A DNA stretch of 64,000 bases from an uncultured Lachnospiraceae bacterium (GCA_910586275.1 CAJUIM010000002.1:1-64000); one strand, 5' to 3'. Shown: positions 7,015-15,344, counted from the stretch's first letter. Notes: generated from the letters alone by a model not told the origin. A program made the numbers and translations.

Positions 7015-8138
7015 TTACCTATCCTCCGCATTTCTTTGTCAAAGCACGCTATGAAGTACCGTCTGCAACCGTAGAAGTCAGTTCTGCCATAACATATTCT
7101 TCCAAGTTTTTCATCAAATTCCAATTTGTCATAACTTTTATTTTCAACGATTGATTTTATTAAATACTCTGCAATCATTTTATTGGCTGTATGAGCCGCC
7201 TGACGCGCTACAGAGGTATATCTGCCGGACAGTATGTACTCTGTTAGTTGCCGGTAACGCTCTTTGCTTATGCCGTAATATTGCCAAGAATGCCGAGGTG
7301 CTGAGTGACTCTGCAAACTAATCGGTTCACTGACTTCCCCCCACTGCTCCGACATCGCCCTTGCAATACCAGGGAATGTCTTTGACCTAGTCTTGGGATC
7401 TCTTTCTTTTCTCCCCTGAAACCTCCGATAATTCCCGTGTGCGTCCTTGCATCCGCCATTGATGTAAGGCTCATGATACTCCAGTATTTCCATCGGTTTT
7501 AACTTCGGCAGACCTTTCAGCCACAGGCAGGTTCGCTTGCTGTACGGGTGCCCAAACTCATAAGGCTGTATTATCTGGGTATATGGCGGCAGTCCTATCA
7601 GTTTCATGGGCACAGGGTTTTCAATGGCTATCTTTTCGCAATCAGCGCTCATAATCCGCATAAAAAATAATTTCGCCTCCATCGCCTTTTGATAGCGTTC
7701 CTGCACGATTTCTCCTTTCACCCTCATTCTTACCGCCCCTGCATTAGTCATATATGTGCAAGGAGGAAAAGCAATAATCATATCCCACTTTCCGTCAATC
7801 CTATGCACCACGCCGTCCACCGTCTCAAAGTTGCACTCCCCGTCCAGCAGGGGCAGCACATCAGCCTGTATGTGCCATTCTGGGTGCCCGCCGGAACAAG
7901 GCTCTATGTCACAGGAGTAGGCTTCATGCCCAAGGCGCCGGAACTCAATGCAGACGCGCTGGCTTTCCTCGCAGGCCACCAGCACGCGCATATGATGCCC
8001 TGCGTCCTGCTCGAAAATGCTCAACTGCCTAAAGCCGCTGTAATTCTCGCACGCCTCTTTTTTCCCTGTGCAGTTTTTACGGTTGCAGCATGTATTCAAG
8101 CATGTCTGGCACAGGCAAGTGTGGCATTTCCTTCGCAT
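7011..8138 (-). CDS. DNA methyltransferase-like phage protein with cysteine-rich N-terminus
   Basis: 375 residues. Residues 1-35 hold nine cysteines (CHTCLCQTC, CCNRKNC), a probable zinc module. Residues 50-250 resemble C5-cytosine methyltransferases: a nucleotide-binding VLVACEESQRVC strand-loop, an acidic DIEPCSGG segment and AFPPCTYMTNAGA at 123-135, matching the PC catalytic loop. The later TRD and motif IX-X of full enzymes are not obvious, so activity is uncertain; proteins like this are annotated as methyltransferases in phages but may do something else. The last 90 residues (ARQAAHTANKMIAEY...) look like a separate helical domain. Confidence 0.6.
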   Translation of the reverse strand: MRRKCHTCLCQTCLNTCCNRKNCTGKKEACENYSGFRQLSIFEQDAGHHMRVLVACEESQRVCIEFRRLGHEAYSCDIEPCSGGHPEWHIQADVLPLLDGECNFETVDGVVHRIDGKWDMIIAFPPCTYMTNAGAVRMRVKGEIVQERYQKAMEAKLFFMRIMSADCEKIAIENPVPMKLIGLPPYTQIIQPYEFGHPYSKRTCLWLKGLPKLKPMEILEYHEPYINGGCKDAHGNYRRFQGRKERDPKTRSKTFPGIARAMSEQWGEVSEPISLQSHSAPRHSWQYYGISKERYRQLTEYILSGRYTSVARQAAHTANKMIAEYLIKSIVENKSYDKLEFDEKLGRICYGRTDFYGCRRYFIACFDKEMRRIGK

Positions 8139-8150
8139 TGCATCACCGCC

Positions 8151-8333
8151 TTAATTCTTTTCCACAAATCTGACAGGTTCAAAACCGCAATAATTATTCT
8201 CTGTTTTCGCCCCAAACATAGTCGTACATCTTATAACGTGTATGCAATCAGCGCATGTTTTTCCTTCTGGCAAATCCATACACTGTCGTTTACAATTATG
8301 GGCTTTATAATAATCACATCTACTACATTCCAT
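8151..8333 (-). CDS. Small cysteine-rich phage protein
   Basis: 60 residues beginning MECSRCDYYKAHNCKRQC, with CADCIHVIRC further on: eight cysteines in CxxC-like spacing, enough for two zinc sites. AAGGAGG stands well before the ATG. It lies between the replication-protein gene and the methyltransferase-like gene. No role known. Confidence 0.65.
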   Translation of the reverse strand: MECSRCDYYKAHNCKRQCMDLPEGKTCADCIHVIRCTTMFGAKTENNYCGFEPVRFVEKN

Positions 8334-8410
8334 TTCCCTTATTCCTCCTTTTCCTGCACAACTGCGGGCAGTTTTTCATATGCACAGCCATTTTCAACAA
8401 TCGTTCCGTC

Positions 8411-9256
8411 TCACGGGTTATAAAGCAGCTTCCTTTCCAAATTCCCAAAATCATACTCTCTCTGTGGAAAACTATTAAAATTATTCTTTGACTTTCCAGG
8501 TACAGTATTCGCATAATTCACATCCAGATAGTCTACATATCCACTGTTAAAAAATGTGCTACCGTTCTGGTATTGCAGGTAGTCTATGCTGTCAACATAC
8601 TGCTTGTACCTCTCTATTGCTCTTGACATTTCGTCAAAGCCAATCTTAAGGAGCTTTAATTTTTTAGCGTCAGATACCTGCCCTTTTCCTTTCTTAACTG
8701 GATACAGTTTCCATAGTCTTTCAAAAAGTGCCAAAGCTTCAGTTTTGCACATACTGTTTTTATCATTACCTTTACTTACCTTACCTTCCCTTATGTCATT
8801 TCTGCATACATTTTTTTGATTTATGCATACAGAAACGTCATTTTCGTATACAACACCCTCAATTTTGTCAACACTAACCAGAAGGTACTGTTTTTTTACA
8901 AGGATTTCTTTGCGCCTTTTTGCTGCATCAAAGTATTGCGTCTGTATCCTTGCCGATGTGAGGATGGAGTAGTCCTCATGCATCTTGGCATCAAATATGC
9001 CGTTATTTAAGCACCTTTTCACTATCTCATTTATTAAACTGACAGTCACGCCGCTGTTCCCACCAAACCAGTTTGACAAAAACAGCAACGGACTTCTTTC
9101 AATCCATTCACAGTAGTAACCCTTTTCGGCGTATATCTTTTGCCAGAGCCGGACTACTACTGCAAACCCTTTTACTCCATATTCTGCTTCGATTTCAGAG
9201 ATATTATCGTTAGTGCGACAATCTAAGAGAAAACTTGGGATTCCCTCCTTAGCCAC
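8411..9256 (-). CDS. Phage replication-organiser protein (Lin1244/DUF4373 N-terminus)
   Basis: 281 residues. The N-terminal 110 residues match the Lin1244/Lin1753 (DUF4373) domain: FLLDCRTNDNISEIEAEYGV, a GFAVVVRLWQKIY helix and a LLNDGIFD-like RCLNNGIFD turn, i.e. a winged helix that stands in for DnaD N-domains in phage initiators. A charged linker follows, then a C-terminal helical region (LWKLYPVKKGKGQVSDAKK). It probably binds the phage origin and recruits host replication proteins; no helicase loader follows here. In the same frame, 22 more codons are open beyond the TGA. Confidence 0.75.
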   Translation of the reverse strand: MAKEGIPSFLLDCRTNDNISEIEAEYGVKGFAVVVRLWQKIYAEKGYYCEWIERSPLLFLSNWFGGNSGVTVSLINEIVKRCLNNGIFDAKMHEDYSILTSARIQTQYFDAAKRRKEILVKKQYLLVSVDKIEGVVYENDVSVCINQKNVCRNDIREGKVSKGNDKNSMCKTEALALFERLWKLYPVKKGKGQVSDAKKLKLLKIGFDEMSRAIERYKQYVDSIDYLQYQNGSTFFNSGYVDYLDVNYANTVPGKSKNNFNSFPQREYDFGNLERKLLYNP

Positions 9257-9259
9257 CGC

Positions 9260-9631
9260 TTATACCTCCTTGATTATTACCTCAATCCGTGGATTTTCCT
9301 TATCCACCTCAAACCTGTCGGAAAATCCGACAACATGCTTCCAGCCATCATCTTTTAGTACCCCAGTACTCACAAGCGCATCCTGGATCACTTTCCGACC
9401 AAACGACGAAATATTGTCTTTATCGCGCCGCCTACTCGACTCTACCCATGTGTACTCCATGAATACCGGTTTCTCAATCCTCACGCCCCTCAGGTACTGC
9501 CTGATTGCCACAGCAACAATATTTCCACTGTCTGCCTTCATCTTGGCTCCTTTGTGGCGGTTTGTGCGCTCTGCGGCTATGTAGTCGTTGAGGTTTGGGA
9601 GCGCGCCGTGGATTGTCAGTAAATATTCCAT
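9260..9631 (-). CDS. rusA: RusA-family Holliday junction resolvase
   Basis: 123 residues, the usual RusA length. The active-site region is clear: a basic RRRDKDN near residues 67-73 gives two of the aspartates, and the third is in KVIQDAL/VLKDDGW near 83-98. The N-terminus PNLNDYIAAER is typical. RusA cuts four-way junctions made during phage recombination and replication and suits the RecT and nuclease genes upstream. Its ATG overlaps the stop of the preceding small gene by one base (TGATG). Confidence 0.9.
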   Translation of the reverse strand: MEYLLTIHGALPNLNDYIAAERTNRHKGAKMKADSGNIVAVAIRQYLRGVRIEKPVFMEYTWVESSRRRDKDNISSFGRKVIQDALVSTGVLKDDGWKHVVGFSDRFEVDKENPRIEVIIKEV

Positions 9632-9774
9632 CAGTCTTTCTCCACGAACTCTTCACAACTATCCCTGTATTCTGTAGGAAGTGCGTGATTTTCGCTTTCT
9701 TCGCATTTACAGACAAATTCTTTCTCATTCCTGTCATATTTGCTAAATTCACAGTTTCCACAACATCTACTCAT
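9631..9774 (-). CDS. Small cysteine-rich protein upstream of rusA
   Basis: 47 residues (MSRCCGNCEFSKYDRNEKEF...), with CCGNC, CKC and a later C, fitting one zinc site. GGAGG is 5 nt before the ATG, directly below a strong 9-bp hairpin at 9789-9815. Translation is probably coupled to rusA through the TGATG overlap. Short CxxC proteins of this kind are common beside phage recombination genes; no function is known. Confidence 0.6.
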   Translation of the reverse strand: MSRCCGNCEFSKYDRNEKEFVCKCEESENHALPTEYRDSCEEFVEKD

Positions 9775-9788
9775 GGTTTCCTCCTTTC

Positions 9789-9815
9789 CGGCGGCAGATA
9801 CCAACCCTGCCGCCG
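9789..9815. promoter_or_regulatory. GC-rich hairpin between HerA-like gene and ribosome site
   Basis: CGGCGGCAG at 9789-9797 pairs perfectly with CTGCCGCCG at 9807-9815 across a 9-nt loop. No T run follows on either strand, so it is not a standard terminator. Read leftward it ends 5 nt before the GGAAAGGAGG of the 9631-9774 gene, so it could be an mRNA processing or stability element. Confidence 0.5.
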
Positions 9816-9864
9816 CTTTATTTCGTGATATATCGCATGAATAAATACTAAGGTTGATAGTTGC

Positions 9865-11424
9865 CTAATTCTCCAAATATTCCTCCAGACAAGCTGTATA
9901 ATCTACGCTACCGCGCTCTTTGCCCCACTCCGTCCAGAAATCTATGGTCTTACTCTGCGGCCGCTCCTTTGCAAACTCCACATGGATTTTAAGTGGTATC
10001 GGGCAGGCATCCCCGACCACAAGGCAGTCACCGGGACTGAACATGGTAGTCGTTTCAATTACATCCGCACTGCCGGCCGGCATCATGCCCTTAATCATAC
10101 TCTTGTCATTCTCGTTGTTGAGTTTCATTACGATGTAGTTCGCACACTGAGCCATGATGGTCTTATTAAGCTCCGACGGCCTCTGTGACGCTACAAACAG
10201 CGTGATTCCGAACTTCCTACCCTCTTTGGCGATATTCTCGAAAATCTCTACCATGCGCCGCTGTGCTGCCGATAGCTGAAAGTCTGTCGGTATGTAAACG
10301 TGCGCTTCATCACAAACAAAAGTGATCGGACGAGCGTCCTTCTGCATAATCTGGATATTGTAAATCAACTTCGTTATTGTGCCGATAATCAGCACTGCAA
10401 TGTCGTGCGGTATGCCAGACAGGTCAATGTTCTTTACTGGCTTGTTGCCTCCCATGATGCGGTTTAGAAAAATATTAAGTGCGCCCTGTTCTTCATCAAG
10501 GAATAAAAATTCATATCGACTATCAGAAAACAGTGTTTCCATTGCACTTACAAGAGAAGATAATTTCCCGTTATATTCCCCTTTGACTGTCCTTTCCTGC
10601 CCTGCTTTATCACCTGTCTTGTAAAACTCTCCTGTCCCGACATTTTCAGCATTGAGATTCTGTATATACTTCATTGCTGTATAAAAATCAAAACGGCACG
10701 GTTTATTTTCATTTCCTTTCGGGTTCTGTTCGTAGAATGCTTTTCTCAATGCAGACATCAGCACTGTCGATTCTTCCTTTACCTTCAGCAGATTTGACAC
10801 CAAACTTTGAAATCCAAGAAACCAAGAAGTAAATGGAACGTTCACACCGATTTTTATATTGTCCACATAAGATAACTGGCTGTATTCTCCGTGGATATCG
10901 AATATGACAATGTTCGCCCCAGGCAGCTTTGCGGTTTCTTCCACAATCTTTGTGACCGTTTCGGACTTGCCGCAGCCGGTATTGCCGACAATGCAGGAGT
11001 GGCGCTGATAGAATTTGTTGCCGTCAAGCCTTGCCATTGTTCCGTATCCTGCGTAAGTTCCAATTTCAAAAATGCTTTCTTTTTTATCGGGCGCAAGCAT
11101 AAAATAAAGCACTGTCTGACTTATTTTTTTAATCTCAACATCCGTACTCGGATATCGGTCTATCTGCTGCTTAAACTCTCCGTCAATTACACTTCCCAGA
11201 ATGGAACACTCAATCACTTTCAAAGACGGCTGCTGCAATTCCTCCATAATGGCATTGTCATCCATTCGTGTTTCCACGTCATTGTCCGTGATGGCGATTA
11301 TCATGGTCACAAGTTCCACTCCTCCATCTGATACGGATATCAGGTCATTCAGACGGACGTTTTTAAATTCTGCATCATCCGTCCTGATTTGTATTTTGTT
11401 GGGTAATACTTTTACCAATTTCAT
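9865..11424 (-). CDS. HerA/FtsK-type ATPase (DUF87), DNA translocase
   Basis: 519 residues. An N-terminal beta domain of about 110 residues resembles the HAS-barrel of HerA proteins. Walker A is GNTGCGKSE at 147-155, the IVIFDIHGEY segment follows, Walker B is ITFVCDEAH near 370, and the sensor region FVASQRPSELNKTI is typical of HerA. HerA hexamers pump DNA and usually work with a nuclease such as NurA. Here it sits 4 nt after a PD-(D/E)XK nuclease gene and one gene before rusA, within the phage recombination module, and no DnaB or DnaC homologue is visible nearby. Confidence 0.8.
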   Translation of the reverse strand: MKLVKVLPNKIQIRTDDAEFKNVRLNDLISVSDGGVELVTMIIAITDNDVETRMDDNAIMEELQQPSLKVIECSILGSVIDGEFKQQIDRYPSTDVEIKKISQTVLYFMLAPDKKESIFEIGTYAGYGTMARLDGNKFYQRHSCIVGNTGCGKSETVTKIVEETAKLPGANIVIFDIHGEYSQLSYVDNIKIGVNVPFTSWFLGFQSLVSNLLKVKEESTVLMSALRKAFYEQNPKGNENKPCRFDFYTAMKYIQNLNAENVGTGEFYKTGDKAGQERTVKGEYNGKLSSLVSAMETLFSDSRYEFLFLDEEQGALNIFLNRIMGGNKPVKNIDLSGIPHDIAVLIIGTITKLIYNIQIMQKDARPITFVCDEAHVYIPTDFQLSAAQRRMVEIFENIAKEGRKFGITLFVASQRPSELNKTIMAQCANYIVMKLNNENDKSMIKGMMPAGSADVIETTTMFSPGDCLVVGDACPIPLKIHVEFAKERPQSKTIDFWTEWGKERGSVDYTACLEEYLEN

Positions 11425-11428
11425 TCCC

Positions 11429-12169
11429 CTATACCTCCAATAATTCCGAATAATTCCTTATTCTTGCCTTTTTCACACTTTTACAGTAGTCACACACGCC
11501 GCAGTAATGCGGCTCTTCTTCCTCCGATTTTACAGCTATGAACCGTGGCATATTCCTCTCAATCTCCCGGAGTGCCATGTCAAGCGTCGGCTGATCGATC
11601 TGGAAAATGTCAAAGTTTGTGACCACCTCCTTTGTGGCTGCTGCCAAATAGAAAGGAAGCCTGCCGTAGCTGTTTACTTCTACCCCTGCCTGGTACACTG
11701 CCCCTTGCAGGTCATACCGCCAAAATGCAAGGCTCTTGAAATTCTGCACCACTTTTAAATCAGTGATGCAGATACCCTCAACAAAACTATCCATCCGCAT
11801 TTTCCACGGAACACCAAACATTTCGAATGTGAGAGTTTTCTGTTTCTCCCCGCTCATATATTGCATAAAACGCTCGTCCCGCTGAACCCGCTTGATTATC
11901 TGGTTAGCCTTGCGGAAATCCGCTCTTAAAGCACCGTTGCGGCAGTAGAATACATTCGGGGATTCCTCGCGCAGTTTGTCCAAGGTCCCCTCAAACCAAC
12001 GGTCAACCAAAGTTCCGATCAGCATAGCTTTTGTTGTAGGCTGCTCAAACTCGCCGCGGATTTTCGCAAGTGCCAAAGCTTCGCACTTGCGAAAATCCTT
12101 GTACTGGCTCACACTGAAATACTCCTGATTGCTCTCTTTTGAGTAGTAGTTATCATCATTCAGTTTCAT
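11429..12169 (-). CDS. PD-(D/E)XK nuclease, RecE/Cas4-like
   Basis: 246 residues. The family layout is present: an N-terminal SVSQYKDFRKCEALAL motif, LIGTLVDRWFEG near residue 53, then GICITDLKVV with the D-LK catalytic pair near residue 135, followed by a Y/Q motif (DLQGAVYQAGV). The C-terminus has CGVCDYCK, which with other cysteines could hold an iron-sulfur or zinc site as in Cas4/AddB-like nucleases. It probably resects double-stranded DNA to feed RecT annealing, encoded just upstream. Confidence 0.75.
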   Translation of the reverse strand: MKLNDDNYYSKESNQEYFSVSQYKDFRKCEALALAKIRGEFEQPTTKAMLIGTLVDRWFEGTLDKLREESPNVFYCRNGALRADFRKANQIIKRVQRDERFMQYMSGEKQKTLTFEMFGVPWKMRMDSFVEGICITDLKVVQNFKSLAFWRYDLQGAVYQAGVEVNSYGRLPFYLAAATKEVVTNFDIFQIDQPTLDMALREIERNMPRFIAVKSEEEEPHYCGVCDYCKSVKKARIRNYSELLEV

Positions 12170-12563
12170 CTTCTACCACCCTTTCTGCAAACAAATATTC
12201 AAACGTCTGACCCGTTATTTCAAGAATTTTCTTAATGTCCTTCATGGAAATTTTGGTATAACCGTACAATCTATTTCTTATCAATGCGGTGTTTTTACTT
12301 TTATATCCCATTTTTTCTTGAAGGTCAGAAATAGTCATTCCATTTTCAAACATCCACTTTGCGAGATTGGGAAATATAATATCTGCATCAAGTCTTCCGC
12401 TGTATGAACGGCCTCCGTTTGACAAAACGTTTAATTCCTGTTGCACATATTGCTTGCTGACATTATATTTTTCCGCAATATCCCGCATGGAATATCCATC
12501 AAGCCGCATCTGTGCCATCCCAAGAACTCTTTCTTTGTTTTCTGGTTTTGCGCTACTTCTCAT
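12156..12563 (-). CDS. Two-domain helix-turn-helix regulator
   Basis: 135 residues from MRSSAKPENKERV; start at 12563 chosen for AGGTGG 7 nt upstream. Residues 15-45 form one helix-turn-helix of the resolvase/sigma-4 type (LDGYSMRDIAEKYNVSKQYV). Residues 70-125 form an XRE-like second one (MTISDLQEKMGYKSKNTALI, then ISMKDIKKILEITG). It stands between recT and the nuclease gene and could tune the recombination operon (inference). It overlaps the nuclease gene by 14 nt. Confidence 0.7.
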   Translation of the reverse strand: MRSSAKPENKERVLGMAQMRLDGYSMRDIAEKYNVSKQYVQQELNVLSNGGRSYSGRLDADIIFPNLAKWMFENGMTISDLQEKMGYKSKNTALIRNRLYGYTKISMKDIKKILEITGQTFEYLFAERVVEDETE

Positions 12564-12573
12564 CTGCACCACC

Positions 12574-13545
12574 TCATGAATCAAGCTGCTGCTGACCGTC
12601 AGATTCTTTTCCAGCAAATGCATCCTCTGCGCCATCAGAAACTGTGGAATCTACATAAGAGTCTTCTTCTACTTCCCCCTCAGGCTGGTTATCAACATAA
12701 CTGTTTGCGCCGTCCTCCCGAATTTCCGCCATATCTCCTTCGTACGCCCTCTGCATCTCAATACTCATAATGCCCCATTTGCTGATAAGCTGACGGAGTA
12801 TGGTCTTATATGCCATACCGTCAAAATCCTTATACCAGAAAGAGGAATACATCCATTCATCATCCTTCGGATAACTGCCGGCTTCAAAGTCCGCAAAGGA
12901 AACCTTTTCTTTCCAGACTTCCCGTTTAGTTTTGAAATCGTAAGTCTTTATTTTCTTGGAATCCTTGGAAAACGCTTGGCTATACCGGTCCGCATGGGAA
13001 AGCATCTTTTTCTTACTCCAATAGATCGCCTTCTTAAATCCATTGACATACTCAAACATGGCATAGTAGCCGATTGTTTTCGCTTGCTCCCGTTCCTCCT
13101 CGTCCTCAATCAGCTGGACTTCGATTTCCTCTGTCAAAGGATCAAATCGCATCAACTCCCCATCCTTGATAGCAAGGACGTTCAGTTTTTTATACTGCCC
13201 ACTGCGAATCGCAAGCTGGATATATCCCTTATATCCCATCTGGAACTGCGCAATCTTCACGCCCTCTTTCTTGCTATCGTAGGGCACCATATAATACTGC
13301 CCAAGCTGCGGTGATGGAGAAAGATTGAGCGATTCCCCTAAAAGTGCTGCTGACAGGATAGATTTGTTCGTGCATTCCTGCAACGCCGGATTGACTGTCA
13401 CTGCCGACACAACAGAGGAAACAAATCTCATGCTGTTTTTTCCGACCGCCTGTGCGACCTGCTGCTTTACTGCATCCTTATTCAAAAATGCTGTAATTCC
13501 CAAACTATCATCTGTTTTTGCCTTTGGCAAATTCTTTGTATCCAT
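12574..13545 (-). CDS. recT: RecT-family single-strand annealing protein
   Basis: 323 residues. Family features seen: N-terminal helix to residue 40, LLGESLNLSPSPQLGQYYMVPY near 90, KIAQFQMGYKGYIQLAIRSG near 118 and the C-terminal KTILRQLISKWG near 252. The last 50 residues are acidic and disordered, a common RecT tail that contacts SSB or the exonuclease. It anneals complementary strands made by the nuclease encoded at 11429-12169. The gene begins 3 nt after the stop of the small GTG gene at 13549. Confidence 0.95.
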   Translation of the reverse strand: MDTKNLPKAKTDDSLGITAFLNKDAVKQQVAQAVGKNSMRFVSSVVSAVTVNPALQECTNKSILSAALLGESLNLSPSPQLGQYYMVPYDSKKEGVKIAQFQMGYKGYIQLAIRSGQYKKLNVLAIKDGELMRFDPLTEEIEVQLIEDEEEREQAKTIGYYAMFEYVNGFKKAIYWSKKKMLSHADRYSQAFSKDSKKIKTYDFKTKREVWKEKVSFADFEAGSYPKDDEWMYSSFWYKDFDGMAYKTILRQLISKWGIMSIEMQRAYEGDMAEIREDGANSYVDNQPEGEVEEDSYVDSTVSDGAEDAFAGKESDGQQQLDS

Positions 13546-13548
13546 TCC

Positions 13549-13710
13549 CTAACCCTCCTGTTTTTCATAATTTATAAAGCTACTGCCTTTACCATCCACA
13601 ACTTTCCCTTTGGTAATACTGACGGTATACCCTGCCTTTATAAGCAGCCTTGCAATATCCAGTTGCTCTTCCTTAGTGATTGAAGATGCAGTAATTTTAA
13701 TTTGTCCCAC
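13549..13710 (-). CDS. Small phage protein with GTG start
   Basis: 53 residues (GTG GGA CAA..., MGQIKITASSITKEEQ...). AGGGAGGA lies 7 nt before the GTG. The chain alternates strand, helix and strand (LDIARLLIKAGYTVSITKG), a compact alpha/beta shape. Its final codons contain the ribosome site of recT. Similar short proteins precede recT in other Clostridia phages, but the function is not known. Confidence 0.6.
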   Translation of the reverse strand: MGQIKITASSITKEEQLDIARLLIKAGYTVSITKGKVVDGKGSSFINYEKQEG

Positions 13711-13722
13711 CCTTGTCCTCCC

Positions 13723-13920
13723 TTAATATCCTGTCACTTCCTTCAGATCCTCGATACACCTGTCGCAAATCCAAACCCTTTTCTTTCCGGACAATATATG
13801 CAGTGCACAGAACTGCCTTATCTTTTCCTCGCAGCATTCGCAGGCCGGAAGGTTTTCATCCGATTCATCTTCCGGCCACTGCGAATCCATCACCATCCTG
13901 TTTTCTATCTGATACGGCAT
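13723..13920 (-). CDS. Small zinc-binding phage protein
   Basis: 65 residues. CECCEEKIRQFCALHI and VWICDRCIEDL give two CxxC pairs around a histidine, a probable treble-clef-like zinc site at residues 28-58. AAGGAGG precedes the ATG by 7 nt. It lies in the early operon directly upstream of the GTG gene and recT. Function unknown. Confidence 0.65.
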   Translation of the reverse strand: MPYQIENRMVMDSQWPEDESDENLPACECCEEKIRQFCALHILSGKKRVWICDRCIEDLKEVTGY

Positions 13921-14012
13921 CTTTTTTCCTCCTTATTGGCCGGATGTGGAAATACCCTGTTTCCAACCACTTTTATGCATTTTCCGTCTTTTTGTATCAT
14001 TGTCAGAATCAT
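13905..14012 (-). CDS. Tiny hypothetical phage protein
   Basis: 35 residues (MILTMIQKDGKCIKVVGN...). GGGTGA lies 8 nt upstream of the ATG. The 3' end contains the ribosome site of the next gene and overlaps it by 16 nt. The sequence resembles a short beta hairpin. Support is limited to start site, spacing and position. Confidence 0.4.
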   Translation of the reverse strand: MILTMIQKDGKCIKVVGNRVFPHPANKEEKRCRIR

Positions 14013-14028
14013 AAATTTTTTCACCCAA

Positions 14029-14280
14029 TCACTCCTTTTCCAGATACAGCGCGTCCAGTATGTCTTCTTTGGGAATCTTCAGTGTGTTTATGTATGCCCG
14101 AAATTCTCCCAACGTGATCTTATCCGGATCGCGCAAGTGGACATAAAAAGTCGGCAGGCTGATGTGGGCTTTTTTCACTATCTTCTCCCGGTTTGTCCCG
14201 GTCCTTTCCATACAGGCTTTGATTGCGCGGGAAAGGCTTATGTTTTTCTCCGTCCATATCCCAAGCGTTGATTTCCCCAT
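14029..14280 (-). CDS. Helix-turn-helix phage regulator
   Basis: 83 residues. A central helix-turn-helix spans about 17-60 (SLSRAIKACMERTGTNREKI, then AHISLPTFYVHLRDPDKITL). This variant, with a threonine-rich first turn and an LPTFY recognition helix, is found in small early regulators of Firmicutes phages. It begins 13 nt after a tiny membrane gene and could control the early operon; target not known. Confidence 0.7.
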   Translation of the reverse strand: MGKSTLGIWTEKNISLSRAIKACMERTGTNREKIVKKAHISLPTFYVHLRDPDKITLGEFRAYINTLKIPKEDILDALYLEKE

Positions 14281-14293
14281 CCCTGTTTCCCTC

Positions 14294-14452
14294 CTAATTT
14301 CCCATAAAATAAATAATCATGTAAAGAGCGATAAATCCCATCACCATAGCCGTCATTCCTGCCACGAAATACAAAATAAATTTCAGCCGCTCAAAACTCA
14401 TAGGCTCCCGGCGGTTCCTGCCGCTCCTTAAAATAATTTCATCACAATCCAT
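14294..14452 (-). CDS. Small single-pass membrane protein
   Basis: 52 residues. A charged N-terminus (MDCDEIILRSGRNRREP) is followed by a helix from about residue 24 to 50 (FILYFVAGMTAMVMGFIALY), ending two residues later. GGAGG stands 5 nt before the ATG. Orientation with the basic segment inside would leave a very short outer tail. Role unknown. Confidence 0.6.
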   Translation of the reverse strand: MDCDEIILRSGRNRREPMSFERLKFILYFVAGMTAMVMGFIALYMIIYFMGN

Positions 14453-14570
14453 GTTTTCCTCCTGTTCTCTTGCCGGTACAGGAAGAATATGTTACAATCT
14501 ACCCGTAGCCAGTAAGTCGTGGTTATTGGTTACTGCCCTGTTCGGTATTCTCGGTACTGAATGGGGCGTT

Positions 14571-15056
14571 TTAATCTTCAAAAAGTCCTTTTTCTTCTTT
14601 TGGATATGCCCTGTCTGAACCCAAAACAATTTCCAATTCATTAGGATTGCACACGATTTTTAAAATCAATGTTGTACCAACAATGGTGTCCTCGATTTGA
14701 AATGCCGTTAAATCTACCATATTGTCTCCAACAACCAACGCAGAATGTGCGCCACTTTTTATTATCTTGATGCGTTCATAGCGTGTCGGTTTCCTAACTA
14801 GTTGATTAAAAATTTCCTTTCCGTCTAACTGAATGTTGACCGAAAAAGGGGAGTTTCCGATTTTTCTCATTTCCTTACTGATAGATTCACTTATTTCTTC
14901 CAGTGGGCATTGATGATTTTCTGAATACTTACGTGCATTTATTGTCTTTATGGAACCACCAACAATAGACCTTGCTCTATCACTCTGTTTTTCATCAATA
15001 AGTCCTTCCTTCACCAAAGAATTGACTATGATTGAAATTTCATCTTTTCTTTTCAA
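14571..15056 (-). CDS. Hypothetical early phage protein, TTG start
   Basis: 161 residues starting TTG AAA AGA, with GGAGG 7 nt upstream. The N-terminal part is helical (VNSLVKEGLIDEKQSDRARS), the C-terminal half strand-rich with an acidic tail. No known domain recognised. It is divergent from the small gene at 15153 with a 96-nt shared intergenic region. The 118 nt between its stop and the membrane gene at 14452 show no gene. Confidence 0.6.
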   Translation of the reverse strand: MKRKDEISIIVNSLVKEGLIDEKQSDRARSIVGGSIKTINARKYSENHQCPLEEISESISKEMRKIGNSPFSVNIQLDGKEIFNQLVRKPTRYERIKIIKSGAHSALVVGDNMVDLTAFQIEDTIVGTTLILKIVCNPNELEIVLGSDRAYPKEEKGLFED

Positions 15057-15072
15057 CGCTTATCCTCCTATA

Positions 15073-15124
15073 TTGAATTTGTTTCCTTTATCTCCTATAC
15101 TGTAAGTACCAGACCGACATCTGG
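15073..15124 (+). promoter_or_regulatory. Promoter and 5'-hairpin leader, copy 1
   Basis: TTGAAT (15073-15078), 17-nt spacer, TATACT (15096-15101). Seven bases later a hairpin begins: CCAGA (15109-15113), loop CCGACA, TCTGG (15120-15124). Then AATACGAAAGAAAGGAG leads to the ATG at 15153. The hairpin would lie at the very 5' end of the mRNA. Closely similar layouts occur at 15734-15785 and 16304-16357. Confidence 0.7.
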
Positions 15125-15152
15125 AATACGAAAGAAAGGAGATAAAACACAT

Positions 15153-15344
15153 ATGACAAAATTTTGTCCATTCATGAGCAAAGACCCATCCATTCCAGAT
15201 AAGTCAAGCACAGACAAAAATATGATTCCTTGTATGGATACCTGTTCTTTGTACTGGAAGGGATTCTGTTCAATTAACATCCTCGCCCAAAAAGCGATAC
15301 ATGACGGCGAAAAAGAAAAGAAGGACAAATCAGTCTCTGAATAA
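15153..15344 (+). CDS. Small cysteine-rich protein, rightward
   Basis: 63 residues (MTKFCPFMSKDPSIPDKSS...). The pattern CPFM...C...CSLYWKGFC with a following NILAQKA helix is one I know from short proteins in Clostridia genomes and prophages; the four cysteines may bind a metal. It is monocistronic with its own strong promoter, on the lysogeny strand. Its end overlaps the opposing gene at 15330 by 15 nt. Role unknown. Confidence 0.65.
   Translation: MTKFCPFMSKDPSIPDKSSTDKNMIPCMDTCSLYWKGFCSINILAQKAIHDGEKEKKDKSVSE

Noticed and set aside
8323..8514. Leftward open frame overlapping the end of the replication gene
   Set aside because: Most of it is antiphase to the real gene and has no ribosome site; its composition (many Arg, Ile) is shadow-like.
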